NCBI GenBank assembly: GCA_002148405.1
Contig: MUGG01000146.1
Coordinates: 1 to 64,000, forward strand
Reading direction: 5' to 3'
DNA: 64,000 bases
Source of the DNA: Alkalinema sp. CACIAM 70d
GTDB taxonomy: Bacteria > Cyanobacteriota > Cyanobacteriia > Leptolyngbyales > Leptolyngbyaceae
The notes beneath the pieces are model-generated. The model saw only the letters and a program-made list of their open reading frames with translations, did not search any database and was not told the DNA's origin. The position numbers were made by a program, and so were the translations under genes. Shown here one piece after another: positions 46,001 to 54,223 of this stretch. Position 1 is the first letter of the stretch. Each line of letters opens with the position of its first letter.

Positions 46001-47348
46001 AGATTACCGCATGGCTATTTTCAGCAAACTGGCGAAAGATTTCCTCGCTTTCCTGCAATTCTGTCTCCACCCGTTTACACTGACTCACATCCCGCAAAAT
46101 GGAAAGATGGCGACCGGGAATAAAATTCGCGATCGCGCCAAATTCCGTATCTCGGGTCGTGCCATCAGGCCGATACAGACGAAACTCACCTGAGAATTGT
46201 CCAGCCTGCAAAAACGTTTGCCAAACTTGGCCAATATCCACGGTGGGATCGGCAAAATCAGCTACACTAGAGCGCAACAATTCATCCTTTGTGACGCCAA
46301 ATAACTGACAGGCCGACGGGTTGGCATCAAGATATCGTCCTTCATCATCCGCAATCACGATCGCATCCAGGACATGGTCAAACAATGCCTGCCACTGATC
46401 GTATTGTTGTTGTAGGGATTGATTGGCCACTCTTAGTTCCGCAGTCCGTTCTCTGACCCTCTGTTCTAAGGCATCCCGAGCGATTTGTAACTGTTGGCGT
46501 TCCTGGGCGATCGTTTGATAGGCTGCTTCCAATTCTTGATTTTTCTGGCGCAGTTCCATTTGGGTCGATCGCAATTGTTCCAGAGTTGCCTGGAGTTCTG
46601 CATTGACCGCTTTTAATTCAGCAATTTGAGGAATTGTTAATTGGTCGATCGGTTGAGCTTCCAAGGCAGATGCATAGAGTGGATTGAACTGATAGCCCTC
46701 TCTCGGTTTGGTTTTAATAAAATCCTTCGGTGCCCCCCCAGCACTCAATTTTTTGCGCAAATCCTTAATATGCACCCGCACCGCTTCTTCCCCCGGCGAG
46801 TCTACCGAATTCCAAGCATGATCTAGGATTGATTTTGAATGGAAAATTTTCTCAGGTTCCCGCAGCAAGAGTTCTAGAATGGAATATTCCTTGGGGGTGA
46901 CCGATAAAAGTTGGATACCATAGGCAACCCTGTGACTGCTAGGATCGAGGGATAACTTGCCAAATGTGAGAATGGGTTGACTCGTTGCGTTGCCTCGTCG
47001 GAGGAGGGCCTGAATCCGAGCCATCAATTCTGCAACATCAAAGGGTTTTACAACATAGTCATCAGCTCCGGCATTGAGGGCGATCGCCTTTTGTTGAACA
47101 TCCGTTTGGCCCGTCAGCAACAAAATGGGCTGCTGAAAGCCCTTAGCCCGGAGCTGCTGACAAACACTCACGCCATCCAACCGAGGCAACAACAGGTCTA
47201 GCAAGATCAAATCGTATTCAAATGCCTCGGCCATCTCTAAGGCAGTTTGGCCATCGGTGGTTAGATCAACGGCATAGTGATAACTGATCAACAGCAGATT
47301 TAAAGCTTGGGCAATGGTATAGTCATCTTCAACCACTAAGATTTTCAT
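43041..47348 (-). CDS. Hybrid response regulator / multi-PAS histidine kinase / receiver
   Basis: The protein has 1435 residues from ATG 47348. The domain order is: an OmpR-type receiver (Asp51) with its winged-helix DNA-binding domain (to about 225); a coiled coil (about 230-310); six PAS/PAC units (about 315-1060); HisKA with His1079 (GIAHDLNN); HATPase with N and G boxes; and a second receiver (Asp1372 in IDIMMPDMDG). It is a phosphorelay protein that carries both a DNA-binding output and a kinase. Cyanobacteria are rich in hybrid kinases, but a DNA-binding module at the N terminus of such a kinase is uncommon. The signal is unknown. Confidence 0.9.
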   Translation of the reverse strand: MKILVVEDDYTIAQALNLLLISYHYAVDLTTDGQTALEMAEAFEYDLILLDLLLPRLDGVSVCQQLRAKGFQQPILLLTGQTDVQQKAIALNAGADDYVVKPFDVAELMARIQALLRRGNATSQPILTFGKLSLDPSSHRVAYGIQLLSVTPKEYSILELLLREPEKIFHSKSILDHAWNSVDSPGEEAVRVHIKDLRKKLSAGGAPKDFIKTKPREGYQFNPLYASALEAQPIDQLTIPQIAELKAVNAELQATLEQLRSTQMELRQKNQELEAAYQTIAQERQQLQIARDALEQRVRERTAELRVANQSLQQQYDQWQALFDHVLDAIVIADDEGRYLDANPSACQLFGVTKDELLRSSVADFADPTVDIGQVWQTFLQAGQFSGEFRLYRPDGTTRDTEFGAIANFIPGRHLSILRDVSQCKRVETELQESEEIFRQFAENSHAVIWIAHPTTLDNLYVSPSYETVWGRSRQSLLDRPDSWLEAIHPDDRDRVQTKLQQQRQGASSAVEYRIIRPDGTVRWIWDWGFAIRNESGQVYRYGGIAEDVTDRKQAELEIRKFVALAENSSEFIGICGMDWVPFYVNAAAKQILGIPDVACLSNLSVRDCFFPEDQDFIINEFFPQVLRDGRAEVEIRFRHFQTGEALWMIYNVVCIRDEQEEPIALATLSRNITDRKRIEIELQQREAFLTSVYNGANEAIFAIDVRDNDFYYAGFNHLAEQYGGISSQESQGKTPEEAYGSQIGVLFRQNYQRCLQANTSISYEEKIVFDGHIIWTLTTLSPIRNDQGEIVRIVGTAIDITDRKLAEEALRESEARWQFALEGSGDGIWDWNAQTNLVFFSPQWKAMIGYADSDIGNTLEEWNSRVHPEDREQCYADLNQHFRGETPIYKNEHRMRCKDGSYKWILDRGQVIEWAADGTPLRVIGTHTDITDRKLAEQKIREQAALLEIASDAIFVRDLNNQILYWNPAAERLYGWTAAEAIGQQADQLLQDQFASIETIMQRVSETGHWQGEIDNTTKTGKTVTVETRWTLIRDESGQPQSILAVDTDITEKKLLEAQFYQAQRLESLGTLASGIAHDLNNVLTPILAISRLLQLKPLNFQVEQSQQMLKIVEDSARRGADMIQQILTFTRSTSGEQNPVEVVPLVQDVINVIRPTFPKSIEICQQMPKTPLALVSANATQLHQVLLNLCVNARDAMPDGGVLTLAVENFYVDEIFARMTLDSQVGNYVLLTVTDTGTGIPPEIRDRIFDPFFTTKEPGSGTGLGLSTVLGIVKNHGGFLQLASQVGQGSQFKLYLPTIESTLEVQGTLEVCPQGQGELVLIVEDDIPVQQATRVSLEHYQYTTLVANNGIDAIELYTQHRNDVKVIIIDIMMPDMDGITAIRVLKSMNPQAVIIAVSGLSIHREAALAVGARLFLEKPYTLESLLYSVHHLV

Positions 47349-47764
47349 CACTCCCCCCAGCCCAAGTTCTCTACATCTGCATTCCGTAACACGCTTTCAT
47401 GGGAAACGATCGTAATTTTTCCAGCACAAATTATTACTGAATTTCTAACTTCAGAATAGCTGAATTTTTTCTCGATTCAACCCATTAAATTTTTATTCCT
47501 CACAGTTTCTTTACAACTAATCTCTCACACTGTTGAGGATAGTTCAGCCACAATTTGGTGTTCTTTGCCTTCTGGAAAGCTGGATTGTGACTGAATTTGA
47601 CTCCCCTAGCTCCAGACCTTCTCTCATTCGGAAGAAGATTCTTATACTTTTCTCTTGTTCACGAGGAGAAGGTTCCTTCTTTCAAATTGTTGTTCGCTAA
47701 TTTCAACCCAAGGGGATTAATTCCGTCGATATTGCTCAAGATTGTGGTCACACAGGTGTTCATA
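47349..47764. other. Divergent region between hybrid kinase and PAS protein
   Basis: These 416 bases hold the promoters of two divergent signalling genes. In the + strand frame an ORF runs in from 47597, but the start of the PAS protein is better placed at 47765. Nothing else is seen. Confidence 0.4.
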
Positions 47765-48268
47765 ATGTCCAAAACTGATGCAGCAACGAATTCACAAATC
47801 TTTTTGCCATGGCCCCAACGCATGATCGCCCTTCTTAAAAAGCTCCAAACCAATTCTATTGACTCCCTTCCAGGCTGTTTTTATATTTATGATCTCATCG
47901 AGCAACGCAACCTCTGTGCAAGTTCTCCAGTCACGAGTTTGTTAGGCTACACGATCGATGAAATTCATACCATAGGGGTGAATGGGTTAGCAACGTTGAT
48001 TCATCCTGATGATTTGCAGCACGTTTCTGACCATTATCAACGTTTTACAACTCTACAGTGGGGAGAGGTGATTTGCAGTGAGTATCGAATGAAACATTCA
48101 GATGGCTCATGGTGTTGGATTCGATCGGAGGAAACCCCCTTATTAATGGCGATCGAGGCGTTTCCCAAACAAATTCTGGGATTCATTCAAACGACTTCTC
48201 CCACAACAGGAGGCATCGCACGGCAGAAGAAACATAGACAGATTTTGCGGCGACCGATCTCGTTGTGA
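47765..48268 (+). CDS. PAS domain protein
   Basis: The protein has 167 residues from ATG 47765 (MSKTDAATNSQ). A single PAS fold of the PAS_3 type covers about 45-150: VTSLLGYTIDEIH, LIHPDDLQHVSDH, EYRMKHSDGSWCWIRSEE. It lacks an output domain. It stands divergent from the hybrid kinase, whose PAS domains are similar in type, so a role as a separate sensor is inferred. A 53-residue cysteine protein follows at 48393. Confidence 0.75.
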   Translation: MSKTDAATNSQIFLPWPQRMIALLKKLQTNSIDSLPGCFYIYDLIEQRNLCASSPVTSLLGYTIDEIHTIGVNGLATLIHPDDLQHVSDHYQRFTTLQWGEVICSEYRMKHSDGSWCWIRSEETPLLMAIEAFPKQILGFIQTTSPTTGGIARQKKHRQILRRPISL

Positions 48269-48392
48269 TTCACCATCAGTCTTGACATCAATTGATAAAT
48301 GATTGATTGATTTACTAGCAATCGATTCAATAACAGTTGTAATAATCATTTGAATTGTTTTAATTTAATCCAACTTGATAAGTGAGTTTTCT

Positions 48393-48554
48393 ATGCGCCA
48401 TTGTCTTTTTTGCCAAAATCCAGTTCTTATTCATATTCGAAATCATCAACTCTACTGGTTTTATCAAAATTGTTGGCAAGAGTTGCCAATGCTACCCATG
48501 GACTCACGCTTACCCCAGGAATCCATGCCTTCTCTACGGGAGCCTTGTCCATGA
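48393..48554 (+). CDS. Small cysteine-motif protein (53 residues)
   Basis: The protein is short: MRHCLFCQNPVLIHIRNHQ, followed by LYWFYQNCWQELPML. It has CxxC (Cys4, Cys7) and a later Cys in NCWQE. The H-R/N-H-LYWF-Y/C-x-CWQEMP pattern is, as I recall, conserved in small cyanobacterial proteins, where a second CxxC is usual. Here one Cys is replaced by Tyr (WFYQNCW). This may be a degenerate zinc site. It lies 124 bases after the PAS gene on the same strand and may be an operon partner. It is my own reading from the other frame of a longer ORF call. Confidence 0.6.
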   Translation: MRHCLFCQNPVLIHIRNHQLYWFYQNCWQELPMLPMDSRLPQESMPSLREPCP

Positions 48555-48842
48555 AAACTTAGGTTGCATAGAACTCGTTGTGAGAGATCGAGCCTTTATC
48601 TGAGGCAGGTTGTTTGTTCCTTTTGCAGATCTTTACTTTCTTTGAACTAATTATTACCGATCGCTGTATGGCAAACCGATTTGGCCAATGAGTTCCTGGC
48701 AAACTGCCTTCAGGCCGCAGGCAACTCTCCGGGTGGCGCTAGGCTCTTATATTGCGTCCATAATGCTATGCCTATTCTGTAACCTAAGACGGTATGCTAG
48801 AGACAAGCAATCCGCACAGGTTAGTTACGATAGGGATCAGCC

Positions 48843-51554
48843 TTGGGTCACTGGTACCGATTAGATGCCATCGATGTTTTGCAGCAACTGGAGACAGATG
48901 CTACTGAAGGGTTAAGCCTTGAAGAAGTTCACCGTCGGCAAGAACAATGGGGCAGTAATGAACTGGCCGACCACCACACGAAAAGTCCTTGGTTAATTTT
49001 TTGGGAACAACTGACGGCTTCCACGATCGTGGTGTTGCTGTTGGCTGCATTAGCCGCGATCGCCTTGGGGGATTCTAAAGATGCGATCGCGATCGTGGCG
49101 ATCGTGGCGCTGACCGTCCTACTCGGTTGGAGCCAGGAATATCGTGCAGAAAAGGCATTAATCGCCCTGAAGCAACTGGCCGTTCCCAATGTGCGCGCCT
49201 ATCGGGCAGGCACCTGGATGGATATTGCGGCCCGTGAGTTGGTGCCGGGGGATATCGTGCATCTGGAAGCCGGAAATCGGATTCCTGCCGATGGTCGTCT
49301 TCTGGAAACGGCGCATCTGCAAGTCCAGGAAGCCGCTTTGACCGGGGAATCAGCTCCCGTGGAAAAAGCCAGTCCCACCCTCACGGATGAGGTGGCTTTG
49401 GCGGAGTCTGCGTTTTATCCCAACATGGTCTACATGGGGACGACGGTGACCGCTGGCCGGGGTACTGCTGTGATTACCGCCACGGGGATGCAGACGGAAC
49501 TGGGGAATGTGGCGAATCTGATGCAGCGGGTGGGCTGGGAGGCCACGCCTTTGCAGCAACGCTTGGATCAACTGAGCCAGAAGTTGGTACTCGCGATTTT
49601 GGCACTCGTTGCAATTATTTTTGCGTTGGGCGTTTTGCGAGGGGAATCGCTGCCGTTAATGTTTCTGACGGCGGTGAGTGTGGCTGTGGGGTTAATTCCA
49701 GAGGGGTTACCTGCGATCGTGACGATTTCCCTAGCCTTGGGCTCCCAGCGTATGCTGAAACAGCAGGCTCTCATCCGCAGACTGCCAGCGGTGGAAACGT
49801 TGGGGTCTGTGACGGTGATCTGCTCAGATAAAACGGGAACGCTGACGGAAAATCGGATGACGGTGACGACCTTGGAAGTTGCCGAACAACGGGTTTCATT
49901 GGAAGCTTCTGATGGTTGGTCTGTGCTGCCCAGTTGCCGACTGCTGCTCCTGGGGGCAACACTTTGTAATGATGCGATCGTGCCGAACAAGCCAACGGAA
50001 TTGCAGCCGCAGGAAAGTGAGCCCTTGGGGGATCCAACCGAGGTGGCCCTAGCGGTAGCAGCCAGCAGGGTGGGCCTATCGAAGCTTGATTTAGAGCTGC
50101 AATATCCACGGATTGCCGAAATTGGATTTGATACCGATCGCCGCCGTATGACAACCATTCACGAGTGGAATGGAGATAGTAATTCCTTTAGTGATCATTT
50201 TGACGATACCCCTTATATTGCCTTTACTAAGGGAGCGGTGACTCATTTACTGGATGTGACGAGTCATATTTGGGTGAAGGATCGCGTTCAGGTATTAGAT
50301 GCAACCTGGCGCGATCGGGTGCTGAAGGCACAGCAGGAGCTGGCTCAAACGGGCGCACGGGTGTTGGGGGTGGCGTTTCGCTTGTGGAACGATCGACCGG
50401 ATGTGGGCAATGCGCAAACCGTGGAGCAGAACCTGGTTTTAGTGGGCTGGGTGGGCCTGCGTGACCCAGCGCGTCCGGAAGTCAAGCAGGCAGTACAGGA
50501 TTGTCAGACAGCAGGTATTCGGCCTGTGATGATTACGGGGGATCATCCGTTGACAGCATTGCATCTGGCGCAGGAATTGGGCATTGCAGACAGCGATCGC
50601 TATCTGACGGGCCATGACCTGAATCATCTCTCGCTGGCGGAGTTGACGGAGAAAGTGGAAGCGATCGCGGTGTATGCGCGGGTGTCCCCTGAGCAAAAGC
50701 TGAAAATTGTGCAGGCATTCCAGCAACGTCAACACATTGTTGCGATGACGGGGGATGGGATTAATGATGCCCCAGCGCTGCGGAAGGCAGACATTGGGGT
50801 GGCGATGGGGAAAATGGGAACGGACGTGGCCAAGGAAGCGGCGGATATGGTGCTGCTGGATGATCATTTTGCGACGATCGTGGCGGCGGTGCAGGAAGGT
50901 CGGGTGATTTATGACAATATTCGCAAGTCGATTAAGTATTTGCTGAGTGGCAATTCGGGTGAGATTTGGGTGATGTTTCTTGCGCCGTTTTTGGGTATGC
51001 CGTTGCCACTGCTGCCGATCCAAATTCTTTGGATTAATTTGATGTCAGATGGGTTACCCGCTTTGGCGCTGAGCGTGGAACCGGCGGAGCGGGATACGAT
51101 GCAGCGTCCCCCGCACCAGTCCCATGGGCCAATTTTTAGCCGGGGGATGGGGTGGGATATTGTCTGGATTGGGTTGCTGACGGGGTTGGCGAGTTTGGGG
51201 ACGGGCTATGTTTATTGGCAGGGCGATCGAACAAGCCATTGGCAAACGATGTTATTTACGATTCTGACGTTTTCGGAAACAGTGATCGCGTTGGCGGTGA
51301 GATCGGAGCGGTATTCGCTGTTTCAAATTGGCTTATTGTCCAATAAACCGTTGCTGAGCGCGATCGTATTGACACTAGGGTTTCATTTGGCGATCTTGTA
51401 TGTTCCACTGTTGCAAACGTTGTTCCAAACGACGGCGTTATCGATCTCTGAGTTGCTATTTTGTTTAGGGATGAGTAGTTTGGTATTTTGGGCGATCGAG
51501 TTACAAAAATGGCTGCGGCGAAAACACTCTCCTATCCACACTCATAAGCCATAA
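48843..51554 (+). CDS. P-type cation ATPase (PMA/Ca-type, IIA-like)
   Basis: The protein has 903 residues. The start is TTG at 48843, directly after an upstream in-frame stop, and GHWYRLDAIDVLQQL fits the family N terminus. All P-type features are present: the TGES actuator loop, the PEGLPA membrane motif, the phosphorylation motif DKTGT (Asp329), the MVTGD-type MITGD hinge, and TGDGINDAP. IPEGLPAIVTI suggests a Ca2+/Mn2+ or Na+ transporter of the IIA group (PacL/PMA1-like). The ion is not certain. About ten helices are predicted. Confidence 0.9.
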   Translation: MGHWYRLDAIDVLQQLETDATEGLSLEEVHRRQEQWGSNELADHHTKSPWLIFWEQLTASTIVVLLLAALAAIALGDSKDAIAIVAIVALTVLLGWSQEYRAEKALIALKQLAVPNVRAYRAGTWMDIAARELVPGDIVHLEAGNRIPADGRLLETAHLQVQEAALTGESAPVEKASPTLTDEVALAESAFYPNMVYMGTTVTAGRGTAVITATGMQTELGNVANLMQRVGWEATPLQQRLDQLSQKLVLAILALVAIIFALGVLRGESLPLMFLTAVSVAVGLIPEGLPAIVTISLALGSQRMLKQQALIRRLPAVETLGSVTVICSDKTGTLTENRMTVTTLEVAEQRVSLEASDGWSVLPSCRLLLLGATLCNDAIVPNKPTELQPQESEPLGDPTEVALAVAASRVGLSKLDLELQYPRIAEIGFDTDRRRMTTIHEWNGDSNSFSDHFDDTPYIAFTKGAVTHLLDVTSHIWVKDRVQVLDATWRDRVLKAQQELAQTGARVLGVAFRLWNDRPDVGNAQTVEQNLVLVGWVGLRDPARPEVKQAVQDCQTAGIRPVMITGDHPLTALHLAQELGIADSDRYLTGHDLNHLSLAELTEKVEAIAVYARVSPEQKLKIVQAFQQRQHIVAMTGDGINDAPALRKADIGVAMGKMGTDVAKEAADMVLLDDHFATIVAAVQEGRVIYDNIRKSIKYLLSGNSGEIWVMFLAPFLGMPLPLLPIQILWINLMSDGLPALALSVEPAERDTMQRPPHQSHGPIFSRGMGWDIVWIGLLTGLASLGTGYVYWQGDRTSHWQTMLFTILTFSETVIALAVRSERYSLFQIGLLSNKPLLSAIVLTLGFHLAILYVPLLQTLFQTTALSISELLFCLGMSSLVFWAIELQKWLRRKHSPIHTHKP

Positions 51555-51750
51555 ATCTTTCATTCAGGGTAAGGCTCACTAAGGGAATTCCATGCACCCT
51601 AGCTGGCAACAGGGTGTGAGATTTAGACAAAAATATTACAGAATTTTTACAAACTCTTCTTATTTGCTTGGTTGACAATAAGCTACCTTGAACATTATTA
51701 GGTGAGAAAAGACAATCCTCACGCATTAACGCACTTATAAGGATTGAACC

Positions 51751-52332
51751 ATGGCTACTGCTACTCAGTCTCGCAAGAAAAAAGCACCTAGCAAAACCGA
51801 GAAATCTCTCAACAGCTTGATCCAGAATGAGATTGCTCGTCTCTCAGAAATACACGGCATTAGCCAATCTGAGCTAGAAAGTTTTGCACAGTTTGTCATT
51901 GCTAACCATCGCAAGCAGCCAAAGCCGTTAAAAATGACAGAGCTTAAGCAGGCTATTTTCAAACAGTTCAGTGTCACTAATTTAACGGAACTCCGAAAAT
52001 CAGGGTCTTTCCAACTCGCAACCAGCAGTTTAGGTAAACTGGATCTCTCTAAAATTGCAGGCTGGGAAATCTTATATCGGAAACTCATTGGTGTACTACC
52101 CCATGAAGTGAATGAACAGGGTTATGGGTGCATCAACGGGATCAATATTTTCAACTATGACATGCCCTGGCAAGCCTTTGGTTTAAATCCCCAAACAGCC
52201 ACTACGGAACAAATCAAATCTGCATATCGAGATCTCAGCAAAATTTACCATCCTGATAATCGGGAAACGGGGGATGCCAAGATTTTCGATAGACTCACTG
52301 TTTTCTATAAGAGCCTCACGGAGACTTTCTAG
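51751..52332 (+). CDS. J-domain protein partner of HNH protein
   Basis: The protein has 193 residues. Residues 1-20 are strongly basic. The centre (20-135) is helical and not recognised. The C-terminal 55 residues are a J-domain-like fold with the HPD motif at 167-169 and the AYRDLSKIY helix. The J-domain is therefore at the C terminus instead of the N terminus. The stop is followed by the ATG of the HNH protein after only 2 bases, so the two are coupled. It may recruit DnaK to its partner. The composition is more A/T rich than its neighbours. Confidence 0.65.
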   Translation: MATATQSRKKKAPSKTEKSLNSLIQNEIARLSEIHGISQSELESFAQFVIANHRKQPKPLKMTELKQAIFKQFSVTNLTELRKSGSFQLATSSLGKLDLSKIAGWEILYRKLIGVLPHEVNEQGYGCINGINIFNYDMPWQAFGLNPQTATTEQIKSAYRDLSKIYHPDNRETGDAKIFDRLTVFYKSLTETF

Positions 52333-52334
52333 AC

Positions 52335-53381
52335 ATGGCAGAAGTTTATATCACCGCTCAAGAACTCCTCAAAGCGCTTCAAGAGATCTCACCTAAGTTC
52401 AGTAGTCAAGACTTGATTGAACTTGAGGAATTTATTGATTCCGATCCTAATGACGAATGGGAGTTGAAGGAAGGCAAGGACTATCGAATCGCCATACAAG
52501 CAACTGGTAAACGGGAATATACTGCATCAGGAGCCTATACGATCGCACGGTGTTTAGAAGCTCGGCAAAAACCAGGATTTTGGGCAAGGATTAAGGAACT
52601 GGTTTTGCATACTAAACGCAAAGTCCGCAGGGCATTTATCAATAAAAAAATTCTGGATAATTGTTCTTCCCTCGTCAAACGCAGAAGCCATTTTTGGATT
52701 TCCCGTGCTGACTTAGTTTCCATTTTGGGTACTAACTCCCAGACATTGACTCGAATGCTCGACAAGGCTAAGCAAATGCAATCTCCTCTGATTCAAGGGC
52801 AAGATTATGAAGATTTTGCAGATGGATCAGGTATCTATTTTTCCTTAGGTGGGATCTACAAAATTTCTCAAGTCTTCGGCAAAAACCTGACACAGAAAAA
52901 TCGTCGAGAGTGGTGTGAAGAAGTTGGTAATACAATTCAGCCACAGGTGAACGACATTGTTGATACCATCAAAAATCGTGACAACGAAATAGAAAGAGCA
53001 ATGAGATACGTTCGAGAAAAGCGGGATAAAAAAACCTGTCAAGTGACCAAGACCAAGCAAGATAGAATTAATGGTCTGAAACTAGCTGTTCATCACTTGT
53101 ATTCTCGGAATGCTTATCCTGCGATCGCGAGTAACCACGCAAACTTGATTACCATTTCCTGTGACGTTCATGATCAGTTTCATCAGGACTACATGGGTGG
53201 AACCAATAAACCTTGCACAATAGACGATTTTATTGATTTTGTGCAGCGTTACTATCCAGACAATACTTCTCTAGTGAATCAGTTGACCAGTTGGCGTGTT
53301 AGTCTGAATAATCCTCAGCCGATCGATCTCTCGAAACCTCCCCATGTTTTATACTTACCTGCTTCTCGATTAATAGGCTAA
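52335..53381 (+). CDS. HNH-nuclease-like protein with duplicated N-terminal motif
   Basis: The 348-residue protein has an HNH-type C-terminal region (about 245-290): VHHLYSR (His253, His254), Asn270 in HANLITISC, His279, and His283 in HDQFH, the ordered H-N-H pattern of the fold. Two earlier segments resemble each other (about 45-75, EGKDYRIAIQATGKREY, and about 154-180, QGQDYEDFADGSGIYF). They look like winged-helix or antirepressor-type units. It is probably a nuclease, with the substrate unknown. It is coupled to the upstream J-domain gene. Confidence 0.65.
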   Translation: MAEVYITAQELLKALQEISPKFSSQDLIELEEFIDSDPNDEWELKEGKDYRIAIQATGKREYTASGAYTIARCLEARQKPGFWARIKELVLHTKRKVRRAFINKKILDNCSSLVKRRSHFWISRADLVSILGTNSQTLTRMLDKAKQMQSPLIQGQDYEDFADGSGIYFSLGGIYKISQVFGKNLTQKNRREWCEEVGNTIQPQVNDIVDTIKNRDNEIERAMRYVREKRDKKTCQVTKTKQDRINGLKLAVHHLYSRNAYPAIASNHANLITISCDVHDQFHQDYMGGTNKPCTIDDFIDFVQRYYPDNTSLVNQLTSWRVSLNNPQPIDLSKPPHVLYLPASRLIG

Positions 53382-53521
53382 TTCTCTTAACAGATCATTG
53401 TTCTACTATGGTGAAACAAAAGTACTAATCTACCTGCTAATACACTGTGGTGGAGATCTGTTTCACAGACTGCCAAAGCTTAGCAAAACCAAGGCAATGG
53501 ACGAGTTCTACACACCACCTT

Positions 53522-53734
53522 CTAGCGTAGCTGGTTAAACACTTCTTCAGTAATGCCCAACTACTTCAAAATTTCCTGAAATAACCAACTTCCTATCTCT
53601 ACACTGCCATGAGTTGGAATAGTTGTTGCTCTGCCATCGGGATACTTCCAGCGAGCATGACTCCCTTTTTGCCTAACCTTCTCAAAGCCCAATTTTTGTG
53701 CAACCCGCTCGATCTCCTTTGCTTTAGCAGGCAT
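53522..53734 (-). pseudogene. hicA: HicA-like toxin gene with premature stop
   Basis: The reading frame starts at ATG 53734 and encodes 57 residues. It contains the HicA signature GSHARWKYPDGR with the catalytic-type His25 and TIPTHGS. A TAG stop (53561-53563) then interrupts it. The frame continues for 12 more residues (LGITEEVFNQLR) to a second stop at 53522. These 12 look like the normal HicA C terminus, so TAG probably replaced a CAG Gln codon. HicA is an mRNA interferase neutralised by HicB. The shortened form may be inactive or partly active. A sequencing error would also explain it. Confidence 0.75.
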
Positions 53735-53945
53735 GGCTCACACTCACATCAACATCTTCAGGGCGTTCCTGCCCGACTTCTTGGTACTCATCCCAAATCA
53801 TCTCAAACACATGAAAAAGCTCAGCTTGAGCCTCTTCTGGAGTGCTTCCCCAAGCATGACAACCAACAATAGCTGGAACATAGGTAACAAATGTTCCATT
53901 GCTGTCAGGACGCAGCACAACTGTATAATTTTTCAACGATCGCAT
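53724..53945 (-). CDS. hicB: HicB family antitoxin
   Basis: The 73-residue protein has the partially degraded RNase H fold typical of HicB antitoxins: YTVVLRPDSNGTFVTYVPAIVGCHAWGST, followed by the EEAQAEL helix. It lacks a C-terminal DNA-binding domain and is at the short end of the family. It overlaps the hicA start by 11 bases, the normal coupling in hicBA. HicB binds HicA and blocks it. Here it may be left guarding a disrupted toxin. Confidence 0.85.
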   Translation of the reverse strand: MRSLKNYTVVLRPDSNGTFVTYVPAIVGCHAWGSTPEEAQAELFHVFEMIWDEYQEVGQERPEDVDVSVSHAC

Positions 53946-54223
53946 AGCTTAAGTGGAAAGAACATACAGCTAACATGAAGCTAAAACAATTTCGCTGAAT
54001 TCCGCTCAGCTTTAGCAATTTCACCCGCGATCGACCACCTGTAACTGACTCCCAAAAAATATCAAAAACTAGCGGCAATCGATAGTAATTGTTCTGTCTA
54101 CGAGACAATCGTCACGCTTCCCAAACCTAATGCAGGACTCAGCCCAGCTAATCGCCTCACAAGTTCCCCAAATTTCCTCGCTAACCTGTTGCATAGCCAG
54201 CCTATCCCCACGAGGCCCCATCG

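Noticed and set aside
48382..48603. 73-codon ORF overlapping the small CxxC gene
   Set aside because: The overlapping 53-codon frame (48393-48554) has a motif known in cyanobacteria, while this frame has none.
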